A stretch of 64,000 nt of DNA from Isoetes taiwanensis (Eukaryota > Streptophyta > Lycopodiopsida > Isoetales > Isoetaceae): NCBI GenBank assembly GCA_021234155.1, contig JAJEKV010000073.1, positions 2,144,001-2,208,000 of the forward strand, written 5' to 3'. Within the stretch, counting starts at the first letter, position 1. Each line of letters begins with the position of its first letter. Shown here piece after piece: positions 22,818 through 32,932 of the stretch. The position numbers and the translations under genes were made by a program. The notes below the pieces were generated by a model. The model was not told the DNA's origin. It did not search any database and was given only the letters and a program-made list of their open reading frames with translations.

Positions 22818-23891
22818 GTGGTTCGAAGTATGGAACCAAGTGAACAATGCTCCCTTTTGAAGCTTGTAACAAGCTTTTCTTGGGCACCATCATTCGAATT
22901 CAAGCATCTGCACCCACCTTTTAAAATTCATAAGGTAAGTTGTAACATTACTGGTTCTTTTTATTTTTCCCTATGTCTCTTGCAGTTCATGTACTGTCGT
23001 TAATACACTGTAATTGTCATGAATTCGTACAGCTTTTCACAATATAGAAGCTAAGTGCCATTTCTAGACTCCCACCTCTTTTATATAATATCTAAATTGG
23101 CATCTTAATCTCCCATTTTTCTGGATGTAGAAGAACATGTCTTGCCTTTTACCAGCATCAAATATGTCAATTAGTTGTTTAATGTTATCTGGAGTAGAAT
23201 GATAAAGAATTTGTTTCTGTGTAGCAAATGCAATACAGCTAGGTCATGATTATACTTTGATAGGCAGGTGATCCTTGTTTGCAAGCTTTCAATTCTTATG
23301 CTGAGAATTAGAAAACTAATATGTTTGAATTTCAGTCCATTTCTTATGGTCTATGGGAGCTCAGGTTTTGGGGTTGCTGCAGTATAATTGTACTGGTTCT
23401 TAAGCTTGTGACCTTATGATGGTGTCTATGGAGGATGCTTCTATACAATTATGTTGTTGACCACCCTAATGATGATAAGCATGCAGATTCACGATCTTAT
23501 CATCTTATATATACAAACATGATAAAAGTCTTTATGCTCCATGTGTGTTCTAACTTCATTCCTTCTAGCTTTCCAAATTAAAATTATTGTCTTTTCTTAT
23601 GCTTATTTTTGTATAGGTGGCATCTGATACATCAGTCTAGGCAGTCATTGCGGGGCAAGATGTTGATAGACTTCCTATTGCATCTACATGTTACAAAGGT
23701 AAGATTATTTCTCTGTAGTTTAAAGCTATCCTGGCAGCTGGGCAAGATGGCGAATTCATTGACATTGTAATTTTGAATTTGGGTTTCTAATCTAAATGCT
23801 ATTTAATGATTGTTAGCTTCCGACGTATCAGCGGTCAAGTACTCTTCGAATGAAGTTCCAGTATGCCATCAGCTCGAATTCAGGATTCTAG
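22818..23891 (+). pseudogene. HECT E3 ubiquitin ligase, last three exons, broken
   Basis: Three exon-like pieces with splice signals spell the end of a HECT domain. Exon 1 (22818-22934, after TTTTTCTAG and before GTAAGT) encodes [10 protein letters not shown] then L-V-T-S-F-S and [12 protein letters not shown]. Exon 2 (about 23617-23698) encodes G-Q-D-V-D-R-L-P-I-A-S-T-C-Y. Exon 3 (23817-23891) encodes L-P-T-Y-Q-R-S-S-T-L-R and Y-A-I-S-S-N-S-G-F. Plant UPL6/UPL7-type ligases end this way: the T-C motif holds the catalytic Cys that carries ubiquitin, and a G-F-x-L-S-type terminus is usual. The copy looks dead: an in-frame TAG at 23638-23640, apparent loss of bases after T-C-Y at the exon 2 donor, and a stop right after G-F. 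The rest of the ligase is not in the window. Confidence 0.7.
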
Positions 23892-23966
23892 TTATCATAA
23901 CATGTTAAATGGAAAACTAGGTTGGTGTTTCTGCTCTATAGCATCTACGTCTGAGCAGATCCAGCA

Positions 23967-24308
23967 ATGCTTCTGCTTTGCGATAGCCAAGCTTTCTGCT
24001 TGCTCGAGGCCTCAGTTGTCAGAGCCTTATTGTGTACATTCAGAGTTATAGTTTGGGGTGTGGGATTCGGCATCCCTATTGTTGCTATTTTAATTGCCAT
24101 CATCAGTTTCTTTTATAGAACCCCTCTCTATGGACATCAAAAGCCTGAGGGCAGTCCTTTGACGTTAATAGGTCAGGTATTTGTTGCAGTTGCTCAAAGA
24201 TGGAAAACCTTTCTGCAAGAGAGTCTACTTTATAGGTGGAAGATAAGAAATCCGCCATTCATGGAAGTAGGAATTTCAGGGGGAATGCTCATTCTGCCTT
24301 ACATCTAA
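23967..24308 (+). pseudogene. NPF (NRT1/PTR) transporter middle exon, fragment 2
   Basis: The frame encodes V-W-G-V-G-F-G-I-P-I-V-A-I-L-I-A-I-I-S-F-F, a membrane helix, followed by T-P-L-Y-G-H-Q-K-P-E-G-S-P-L-T and Q-V-F-V-A-V-A-Q-R-W-K. This is the family's conserved helix 6 to central-loop segment. An acceptor-like ACATTCAG lies at 24036-24043. The open frame continues past the conserved part into probable intron. The C-terminal exon of the family lies upstream at 12524-12769, the wrong order for one gene, so these are scattered pieces. A nearly identical copy is at 32600-32932. Confidence 0.8.
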
Positions 24309-27006
24309 AACTAATCTGAGTCCACTCTATCCATTCTACTTTGTTATGATCCCTAAACTCAATCTAGCAACTGATTTTTAATGGTTCTAAGCTGGCTAAC
24401 TCTTGGGCTTCAAGGCTGGTGAAGAAAGCTAGCTCAGAGCAAAGCAAAAGAAGGGCTTCTGATAGTCTGAAAACATGCAGCTCATTAAAACCTTTAATAG
24501 TGTTTCAACCGAAAGGTAAGAGTTCTTCCCTGTACATCATGCCGAGACTCATTCCTAGGCGGGTAAAATCATCATCGCTCAAAGCTTTGGTATATTAGCG
24601 ATTGGAGATGGCTATTTCAAACTAGACAAAAGCCATAATGTAGTCAAATGTCGCATATTGCAAATCTATGAAGTTTAAAATGACGTAATTCAATTATTTC
24701 ACAGATGCAAGAGATTGCCATTGGGTTCTGGAAAATCTGCATGGGTAATGATGATCCTATTTGAAAAGGTATGTACTATCAGGCTGAGTCTCACTGTGTA
24801 TAAAGGACATGGCAGGTTGGAAGAAACCTTGCATGATCTGGAAAAAGCATTTGCTATTTTTCCAGATATCGAGGCCATCGCTATGCAAGGTCACATGATC
24901 AAAATAGAAAATTACCAGAGCATGGATGCAGAAGCTATAAAGATGTACGAAACTTTGAAATTGGCATGGTACAATTTGATCATGTCATGGTAGAATTTGA
25001 AAGATGTACAATTTGATCATGTCATGGTAGAATTGTTAGTGGAGATGATCATGTCGTAGAAGCCTTCCAATCTTGGGTTGACTTTTGTTGTCCCTTATTT
25101 AACACGCTTTCAGAGTCACTTTATTTGCGCATCATTTATTGCTTGCAGTCAAAATGCAATATGGAAAAAGAATAGAGTGAAACATGGGCCTGTTATTTCT
25201 ATGCAATTGTTCTTCCCCCCTATTCAGATGAATGAGGACATAACTGTCGTTATGGACCCCTTATTATGGATGTGATTACCATGTTTAGAAGAAAATAATT
25301 CTCCAGCTGCAAGGTTACCGTGTTTAGAACAATGCTTGGAGCATGGGAAAATCGCCTATTTTTCAACGTAACCTTGCAAGCTATGAATAGTAAGATCCTC
25401 CTTTGACACCAACGAGAGAATTCATATGTATAATATGAAAGAAGCTATGTCTATAAAATGTGGAATCATGCCAAGATGGAAGTCATTGTACTTTATTTTT
25501 TCATTTCTATTTTGAACACGGACAGTTGGGAACATGAAATCAGAATGCTTCTTCTACCTAGATGCCATATGTAGTATGCTGATGAGGCTCCTCTTCTTGA
25601 AGATGAATGTTGCCCATGAAGACTTTTAACAGTGTTTTAGCTAGAAAGATAAGAGTTCTGCATGTAAAAGTTTTGATTTTTCAAACTTGGGCCCACGATA
25701 TGTATGGCAATTGCAGTGTGTCAAGGGGTTGGGAAGAAAGGTTGCAAGGTTTTGGCAAAATTGAAAATTAACATGGTACAACTTCATGCAAGTTAGACTT
25801 TTGGAGCAATAGAAAAGACTAAAACACGCACGTATCTCCATATGATGCCAACTTCATTCCTATCTGCATTCTTATGTTATATTATGTTCATGCCACGTGA
25901 AATATGCCTCATAGCAAGGATTTGTGTTACGAACAAATGATCATGTTTATTTATGTAATGCAACATAAAATACACTTTTTTGTGTGCATTTGATTTGTTA
26001 AATAAATTGCTTTACGAACTCAAATTTGTTTTGTGAAAAGCATGTGAAAAGAGGTAAGGTATATCCTAACAATAGATGACCTTTCTGGACAGAAACTACA
26101 AATTTCAATCTTATTTCATTTGCAAAAATTTAATATAAGCCTACACAAGCACCCATTTTTCCAAAGGGCAACAATTTTGGTTCTTCGTCTTCAGAAACTA
26201 ACAGAGCATTTACAGGTTCTCATTGTATGCACAACACGGTTGGGTACTTTCACTAATGTAGGATGACGCTCAATGTATGCCCAATGTATGCCCAATAATG
26301 CTGGGTACTTTCACTATGATATGTAGGATGACGAATCTGCATGGAAAAGTGGTGTGTAAAATGTGACTTCCATTTTAATTATTGTTGCTTACCAAGGGCA
26401 ATTTTGCCTCATTGCTTGGAATTGGTGGTTATTATGCATACACGTCACACACACATAAACAGTTGAGTTAACAAGCAGGGCTCCATTCAAAAATGGAGTC
26501 CATAAATTGTGCTTTTTCTATTCAAGCATATGATGGGTTGTAGGTTATTTTACAAAGGAACTTAGTCTGTGATGCCATTAACAATGTGTAATAAACTTTT
26601 ACAATTGACAAAGAACTTTAAATGTTCCAATAAAATCTCCACCAAAAGGAAAAGAAACTCATAGGGTAGTGGTTTAACACAACAGTCCTTTCTAGCTAAA
26701 ACTTTTTCCGGCTAAACTTAAATAGAATAGAATAGAATAGATAGAAAAGGCAGTTAGATTCGGCATTACCACAGTTTATGGCACTACCATACACAAACAA
26801 GGTGTATTTCTAAGTTTGGTGGTGAGAGAAGATGAGTTTCATTATTATAACTTCCTTGATACAAAGAAGCAACCTATACATGAATATGTTCAAAACCAAA
26901 AAAAATTGTTCCTTCTAGATATGATCAACACTGTGGATGCTTCAACTTCGTACCTAGGATAAGGAAAAAAAATAAAAACAAAAGAACAAAAAATATTGAA
27001 CCCTAC
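24309..27006. other. Array sequence with one unassigned exon-like frame
   Basis: A 92-codon frame at 24715-24993 includes H-D-L-E-K-A-F-A-I-F-P-D-I-E-A and A-E-A-I-K-M-Y-E-T-L-K, mildly reminiscent of helical TPR-like repeats, but I cannot assign a family. It is preserved in the copy at 33329-33607 with a few substitutions. The rest is AT-rich. Near 26720 a (TAGAA)n run looks like an old LINE tail. The whole stretch is repeated at 32933-35723. Confidence 0.45.
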
Positions 27007-27706
27007 TGTTAGCCCACATAACAACAAACAACACCACGCAAAATGGGGTATGGGGTATGGGCCAAATGGGGTATGGGGTGGGCCTTCAAATGGGGTTTTG
27101 GAGTGCCCTGTGCCTGGCAGACACACAGGTCTATACTTGCTGCATGAGGGCGAGGCCCCACTGGCCACGGTGTCCAAGAAGAGGGATCTACAAGGCGCCA
27201 CGGCGGGTCAAAGCTCCTCCAAGAAGCAGAAGACCCAAAGGTAGGACCCACGGCGGGCCACTACTTGTCTGTTAGCACGGCCGCGGACAGCTCAGATTCC
27301 TGTTCGAGTGCCCAAGTAGTGGAGCACGCGTTGTCATGATGAGGATCAGATTCAGGCCCGTAGGCCACTCCGTGTTCCTATATATTGTAGCATTTTTGCT
27401 CCTTCAAAAAAAGGGTTCAGAGTGTTCTTTTGTGTCACTACAGAGCAGACATGCTGGTCGCCTGTTGTGCGCTCTTTTGAGCCTTCCTTGTACACTTGTT
27501 TTGATCAATGGATTGCCGTGTTCTCCACAAGTGTCTTGTGTGTTTCATTGTGTATTGCAATTGCTGTTTTATCTGAGTTTTTCTTGTTCTTTCCTCTGTT
27601 AGCAAAAATCCCGCGTGACAAGAGTGTCTCAGGATTTGCCCTGCCGGACTTCAAGGATCTCACAGAGATCTGTCCCTCAGGCGATCCCGAGCCCGGACCC
27701 CAAACA
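27007..27706 (+). mobile_element. Solo LTR of a second LTR retrotransposon family
   Basis: The 700 bp insert starts TGTTAGCCC and ends CCCCAAACA, the canonical TG...CA of LTRs. It is bracketed by the 5 bp direct repeat CCTAC (27002-27006 and 27707-27711). The two paralogous loci have a single CCTAC with no insert (35724-35728 and 47960-47964). The sequence is unrelated to the gypsy LTRs here. Frames inside (for example S-K-K-R-D-L-Q-G near 27170) do not resemble retrotransposon proteins. Orientation is inferred from TG...CA only, which is symmetric, so the strand is provisional. Confidence 0.85.
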
Positions 27707-27928
27707 CCTACTTGGTGGTTTCTTAAAGTCCCTACGAATCTTGTTGTCAGCTTGTAGGCTAATCCACCCATTTTTCCAAGCCCCCTCGTTCTTAGGTTTA
27801 GCTAATCGATGTTCTAGTGGGGTTGTCTAGAGGTGGAGGTTTGGCTATTCAATCTAAAAAGTTCACTTGGGCGGTAAAAAAATTGGGCTAAAATTTTAAC
27901 TATTTTGGCATTTTTTCACATTTAGTTT
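27707..27928. repeat. Left flank of the gypsy insertion point, unit B end
   Basis: The block from CCTACTTGGTGG to ACATTTAGTTT occurs at the right end of units B, C and D (here, 35724-35945, 47960-48182). It defines the left side of the target into which the gypsy element went. Confidence 0.85.
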
Positions 27929-29397
27929 TGTGACGTTCCAGGGAAATATACGCCATAAATACGTATATTTCCAGGACCGTCACTATACAAGTCTATCTTC
28001 ATAGCCTTGTATACCATAGATTGTGGCACTAGGGGGCATGACTTAGTTATTCATATAACTTAGCCAACCTTAGGTTAAGACCATCTTCCACGTGGCCTTA
28101 ACCTATTGGGCACCCGCCACACGGACTTACCCTATTGGAGCCACGTGGCATAACATGTGAACCCTAACCTATAAAGGCCTAAACCCTAACCCTAGGCCTC
28201 TTTTCTGGCTCCAACAGTCTGGGAACCTTCTTCGCGCTCGAAACCCTGTTTCAAGAACCGTTTTTCGTGGGCACAAAGATAGCGTGCAGCCCCCAGGCGT
28301 GGAGCATCGCCAGGAGTGGGAGCTACCTCGAACACCTTGAAGATCATGGAGACGCCTGAGGATTGGGAGGGAGTGCTTCCGAGGCGGTATGTAGAGTAGT
28401 GCTCTTGGTAGATCATCTGGAAGTTAGCACTCCAGATGGGTTAGTATTTCGTAGCTAGAGTAGAGCCATCCTAGAACCCTTACTCAACATCTTGAACCCT
28501 AATTAAGGAACCCTAACTGTAAGTTAGATATGTATGATTAGGTTAAAATGTTCTTATGATGTTACCATGATGTGATGTGATGATGGTTGATCATGTTTGC
28601 TCCTCTTGTATTGGGAAGGGGGGTAGAGACCTAGTAGCCTTAGTTAGTAGTATGCTCCTAGTTTAGACCCCTTAGTTCCTATTATTATGCGGCATGTGCA
28701 TAGGAACGGCTATGACGTGACTCAGCACTACACAACGGGGCTAGAGGCAATACGGAGGGAGGATCCCTACCGAGTGGGGGCTACGGGGGATCCCATAGTG
28801 GGCTAGGCTTATGGTCGGTCACTTCGTGTGGGCCGAGCATGGGTCTGACACCTCCTGGGGCGATGGTGTCGCCCTGCCTCTCAAGAGTTGCAAGTGTCAG
28901 CTTGGCTCTTGTTTTGGGGGGTTTCGGGTGCAGAATCGCGGTGTCGCCACGATTCTCTAGCCGCCCGAGGAGCCTCTAGACCCTGGGAAGGGGAGATGCA
29001 ACCCTTCCTGCCTCGACGGACCAGGGAGATGCAACCTGGAGTAGTCCCGATGGGTGATGCCATGGGATTGCGTATCCTCCTTACGAGTCCGAGCCATGGG
29101 TAGGAGCTCTCATGTTTTATGGTTTATGATTATCATCTTTGCACTTGTGGATATGTGATGGACTACCCTTCGAGGTAGTATGTTGTATTGCTGTTGCTAG
29201 TTCTGACGTGTTTTATGCTTCCGCTGTGATAGGAGCCCATAGGGGAAGGGCGCGCAAGACACCTTCGTGTCCCCTTCCCGCACTACGATCATCTCAGAGT
29301 ACGGGGCAGACGAAGGGCCCGTGCGGTTGTCGAGCCGGACGGGGGATTTCCTGCCGAGTGTACGGCTGGGCGCCGTATTTTAGCAGGGAGCGTCACA
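27929..29397 (+). mobile_element. Gypsy solo LTR, copy C
   Basis: This begins TGTGAC and ends GTCACA, with the 5 bp target duplication AGTTT on both sides (27924-27928 and 29398-29402). No internal retrotransposon sequence is attached, so it is a solo LTR left by LTR-LTR recombination. It is more degraded than copies B and D between about 28255 and 28390 and lacks part of the CCCACCGGGCTATGG segment near 28707. Confidence 0.9.
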
Positions 29398-29873
29398 AGT
29401 TTAGCCATTTTTCTTGTAAAAAAAGCTATAAAATAGCCATTTGGCTAACCTTAGCTGTTATTTTATTCCACGGTATGTAGTGTTTGCTACAACCATAGAA
29501 GTCTTGCCTCTCAAACGAGTCGTCCTAGGATGCGCCATTGGTAGACCTAATGACTTAAGAACAGATGATGTGATATGTCACATGGACATGCTGGAATTGT
29601 ATAAAATGTTAATGGGGGTTAGGAAGCCTGAACCAACCAAGGTCTGAATATGCTGAAATGACCCAATCTCTAACTTGAAGAGTTTGGACCTCATGACCAA
29701 TTTGTTGATATCTTACGAAAGAAGTTTCTGGGAATGTTCCAAGTTTGCAAAATATATTTCTTGATAAGTAGAGGATTACAAAAAAGCTTCCTTAAAACAT
29801 ATTTCCAAATAAATAGAGGATTATAATCTATCACATCCAAAGTTGTATATTGTAGGGATGCTAAAAATCGGAG
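29398..29873. repeat. Array block after the LTR, unit C
   Basis: This matches 10676-11155 in unit B and ends at ATCGGAG, where a MITE-like element begins. Sequence after the MITE is not the expected continuation of the block, so a rearrangement also occurred here. Confidence 0.8.
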
Positions 29874-30129
29874 CATATTCACACGGGGGGTGACTCCGGG
29901 CAACGAGAGCTATTGGATAGGCATATTCACCCCTTATTCCTTAATCTACACCGTACGTAAAGTTCCTCGTTTGTGGGGTATGCAAGTACAAAATTTGCTA
30001 TACTGTATAACAAGATTCGCAAAATACTATAAGATTTCAAGCGGAATACTATATGGTGTTGATTTTGTACGTGCAAAATATAATTATGAGGGCTCTCGCT
30101 GCCCTACGTCACCCCCCCTGTGAATATGC
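29874..30129. mobile_element. ~250 bp MITE with ~35 bp terminal inverted repeats
   Basis: The left end GCATATTCACACGGGGGG (continuing TGACTCCGGGCAACGAGAGC) and the reverse complement of the right end (GCATATTCACAGGGGGGG, then TGACGTAGGGCAGCGAGAGC) agree over about 39 bases with a few mismatches. TA dinucleotides lie just inside (29876-29877 and 30125-30126), so the duplicated target may be TA. It has no coding capacity. Confidence 0.7.
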
Positions 30130-31041
30130 ACCCAAACCAAAGGGGGTTTAAGGGGGATTTTAATTTAAATGTGTTGGACCCAATAATTGTGTTAATTAAT
30201 GTCAATGGTAGTTATGTGTTGATTGTTAATGTCAATGGTTGTTATGTGTTGGTTGTTATGTGTTGGGGGATTTAATTTTTATATGTTGGATGTTAATGGT
30301 TTGTGTTGCAAAAATTTTTTTTTGGCCCCTTCGGGGCCTTAGGGACATCCTCCCCCCCTCCCCCCCCTCCCCCGGTGTGACAAAAATTTTAGAATTCAAA
30401 CCAGAAAAAAAAACTAGAATTCATTTAAGGCTTTCATCACCTGTAGCTTTTGAATTTCGTCATAATAAAACAAATAGAACATAAGTAAAAGTTACCATAA
30501 AGATAGAGCGGATTGATCCCATTATTCTGAAAGTCATAAAGTTTGGAACACCCATACACAAACATTTTTCAACTGGAATTTAATAGCAGCCTTTGGCCTT
30601 CATGGATTCTTGTGGTGAGAAACCAAAGTGGGAAACTTTTCTGCTTGTTAGCGCAAGGATCTAGAAGCCTAAGAATTTGCTTAATAACTGCCTCAAAATC
30701 TAAAAATGCATGGTAATTTTTTGCAACCTTCATTCGGAATGAGCCATAAAACAATATAGCGCAATCCTGTATTAATTAGTTGGTAGGATGTGAAAGCCTA
30801 TCAAATCCGGCCGAAAAATTGTTGTTTTAGCATAGATAACTTAACCAAACATATCCATATCATACACTATCAAAAAGATCTCGGAGAGAGCTTTCCAACG
30901 CAATAAAAATCATCTCAAACATAGCTCTGGATCAAAAGTTATGATAAGAAATGTGTTGCTGGCGGGGAAACTGCACTACATGCGCCCTTCAAGCCTTTCA
31001 CGTGCTCATTATGCACCACACACACAAAAAGAGGGCTTTTA
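30130..31041. other. Unit C spacer, unique sequence
   Basis: The first part holds imperfect repeats of GTTATGTGTTG and TTAATGTCAATGG (30180-30300). A GGCCCCTTCGGGGCC hairpin follows at about 30325-30339, then runs of C. The remainder is AT-rich with no recognisable gene and no other copy in the window. Confidence 0.45.
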
Positions 31042-32596
31042 AAGAAAAAAAAAACTCAAAAAACCTTTGCCCAGGCTATCCATGAGGACTCTTTTATCTA
31101 ATTGGAATGAAGCTTTATTAAGGAATTCAAAATGCTTTACGTTGATGCTGCCTAGTGGCGTGACGTTAAAACTACTATCTATCTATCTATCTATCTATTT
31201 TTGGGGGGCACTAAACCATGGAAAATGCATTTGACCTAGTCTTAGGTACATCTGTACAAGTACAAATACACTAGATTTGGAAAACTAGATGCTTCACCTA
31301 CAACAGATTTAGAATTTGAAATCAGATGCAACCAGGAGATTTGAACCCCTTGCCAAATTGGCTGCACCACATAAGGAGGGAACTCCATAGCCCTGCATAA
31401 GCATTTAAAACACAAAATCAGTTCTGTGTGAGCAATCAAAACTTAAAGTTTCATGTTCTTTGCCCCCAAGAGGTTCACATACACTATATGTGTATATGCC
31501 ATCCGCGTTCCTCAAATTAACAAAAAAAAATACGTTATGCGATACCATTTTGACAAACCCCCTCACATGACTAACCAATTGCCCAAAAATACAGCCCATA
31601 TTGTAGGTTTATGATCCAACGTATGTCGTAGGATAATTTTAACTTGGATTGGGGGACCTTAGAGGTGTGATCCCAGATGACGGGTTTCCCCAGAGATGTG
31701 ATCCCAGAGGGCAGGGATCCCAGAGGGCAGGGATCCCATCTTACTACGCAGTTACTGCATAATACTGCGACCCCTTATAACAAAAATTAGAGTTTTTTTG
31801 TGGTTGGTTTTTCTCCCTCGATTCTCCATGGAATCGGTGGGATCACTTCAAAGATGGTCGGAATGGGTTGGAGAAGTGTAGCAGGTAGATGCCAAGGAGG
31901 AAGCGTGGCGAGCGCTGCTACTATCAGAGATGCATGATCCGACCAAAACTCGGCCCTAACTATGCAGTTACCCATCTCGGAGGAGGGGATCCCCTTGACT
32001 GCTGGAGGGGATCCCATGTGGGATGGGATTCCGGAGGATGGGGTCCAATCCAGGATAAGACTATATTGAGCCTCCATTTCCCTTTGGCTCTGTGGTGTTA
32101 ATGAAACAAATAAGATTAGCATCTAAATGCCACAAAATAAATACATTAGGGTAATTGCTCTCTAATGAATAACGTACTTTTTAGCTCATATTCTACGCCT
32201 TTCTTGATTGGTTACAACTCTAGATGAGCAATACAATCTCATGAACTCGGTCAATGTGTGTTAACAAAACCTACATAATAATCACTACATGATAAAGCAA
32301 CACATTACAACCATCTCAATGAATAGCAACTTTACTAATAAAGACACACTATTTCCCTTGCATTCATTCAAACGCAAAAGAATGAAACAAAACCTATGAA
32401 ATCACACTCTCGGGCCACCGGGGCAACCCCCCGTGCGTAGCACCTTGTTTATAACAACCCATTCAATTGTTTTAGGGATATATGGACTATGGTTTCAGGA
32501 ATTGCTATTTTTTACATCCATATAAAATCCCCCTGGAACCCCCTGTTATTTTGCTACATATTCAAGGTATTGTGGATGAACCCCCAGTCTGTGCTT
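31042..32596. repeat. Unit C copy of 13206-14713, with SINE
   Basis: This is near-identical to the unit B stretch. It includes the probable SINE on the minus strand (31178-31396, with a (GATA)n tail at 31180-31198) and the GGGATCCC-rich block. It ends at TGCTT (32592-32596), where it switches to sequence from 23973 onward. Confidence 0.8.
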
Positions 32597-32932
32597 CTGC
32601 TTTACTATAGCCAAGCTTTCTGCTTGCTCGAGGCCTCAGTTGTCAGAGCCTTATTGTGTACATTCAGAGTTATAGTTTGGGGTGTGGGATTCGGCATCCC
32701 TATTGTTGTTATTTTAATTGCCATCATCAGTTTCTTTTATAGAACCCCTCTCTATGGACATCAAAAGCCTGGGGGCAGTCCTTTGACGTTAATAGGTCAG
32801 GTATTTGTTGCAGTTGCTCAAAGATGGAAAACCTTTCTGCAAGAGAGTCTACTTTATAGGTGGAAGATAAGAAATCCGCCATTCATGGAAGTAGGAATTT
32901 CAGGGGGAATGCTCATTCTGCCTTACATCTAA
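32597..32932 (+). pseudogene. NPF transporter middle exon, fragment 3
   Basis: This is a duplicate of 23967-24308 with V for A in the helix (I-P-I-V-V-I-L-I) and G for E in the H-Q-K-P-G-G-S-P-L-T loop. The latter is closer to the family consensus than the unit B copy. The open frame upstream (from 32489) is chimeric because the recombination junction lies in it, so the apparent N-terminus is not real. Confidence 0.75.

Noticed and set aside
24715-24993. TPR or PPR gene
   Set aside because: The helical pattern is too short and lacks the repeat period, so it is left unassigned.
27336-27757. Overlapping 88-111 codon hydrophobic frames
   Set aside because: They fall in the solo LTR and cross its right boundary.
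30325-30339. GGCCCCTTCGGGGCC as a transcription terminator
   Set aside because: Factor-independent terminators are not expected in a plant nuclear genome and no gene ends here.
31787-32122. 111-codon minus-strand frame in unit C
   Set aside because: The copies in units B and D are disrupted and the frame covers palindromic GGGATCCC repeats.
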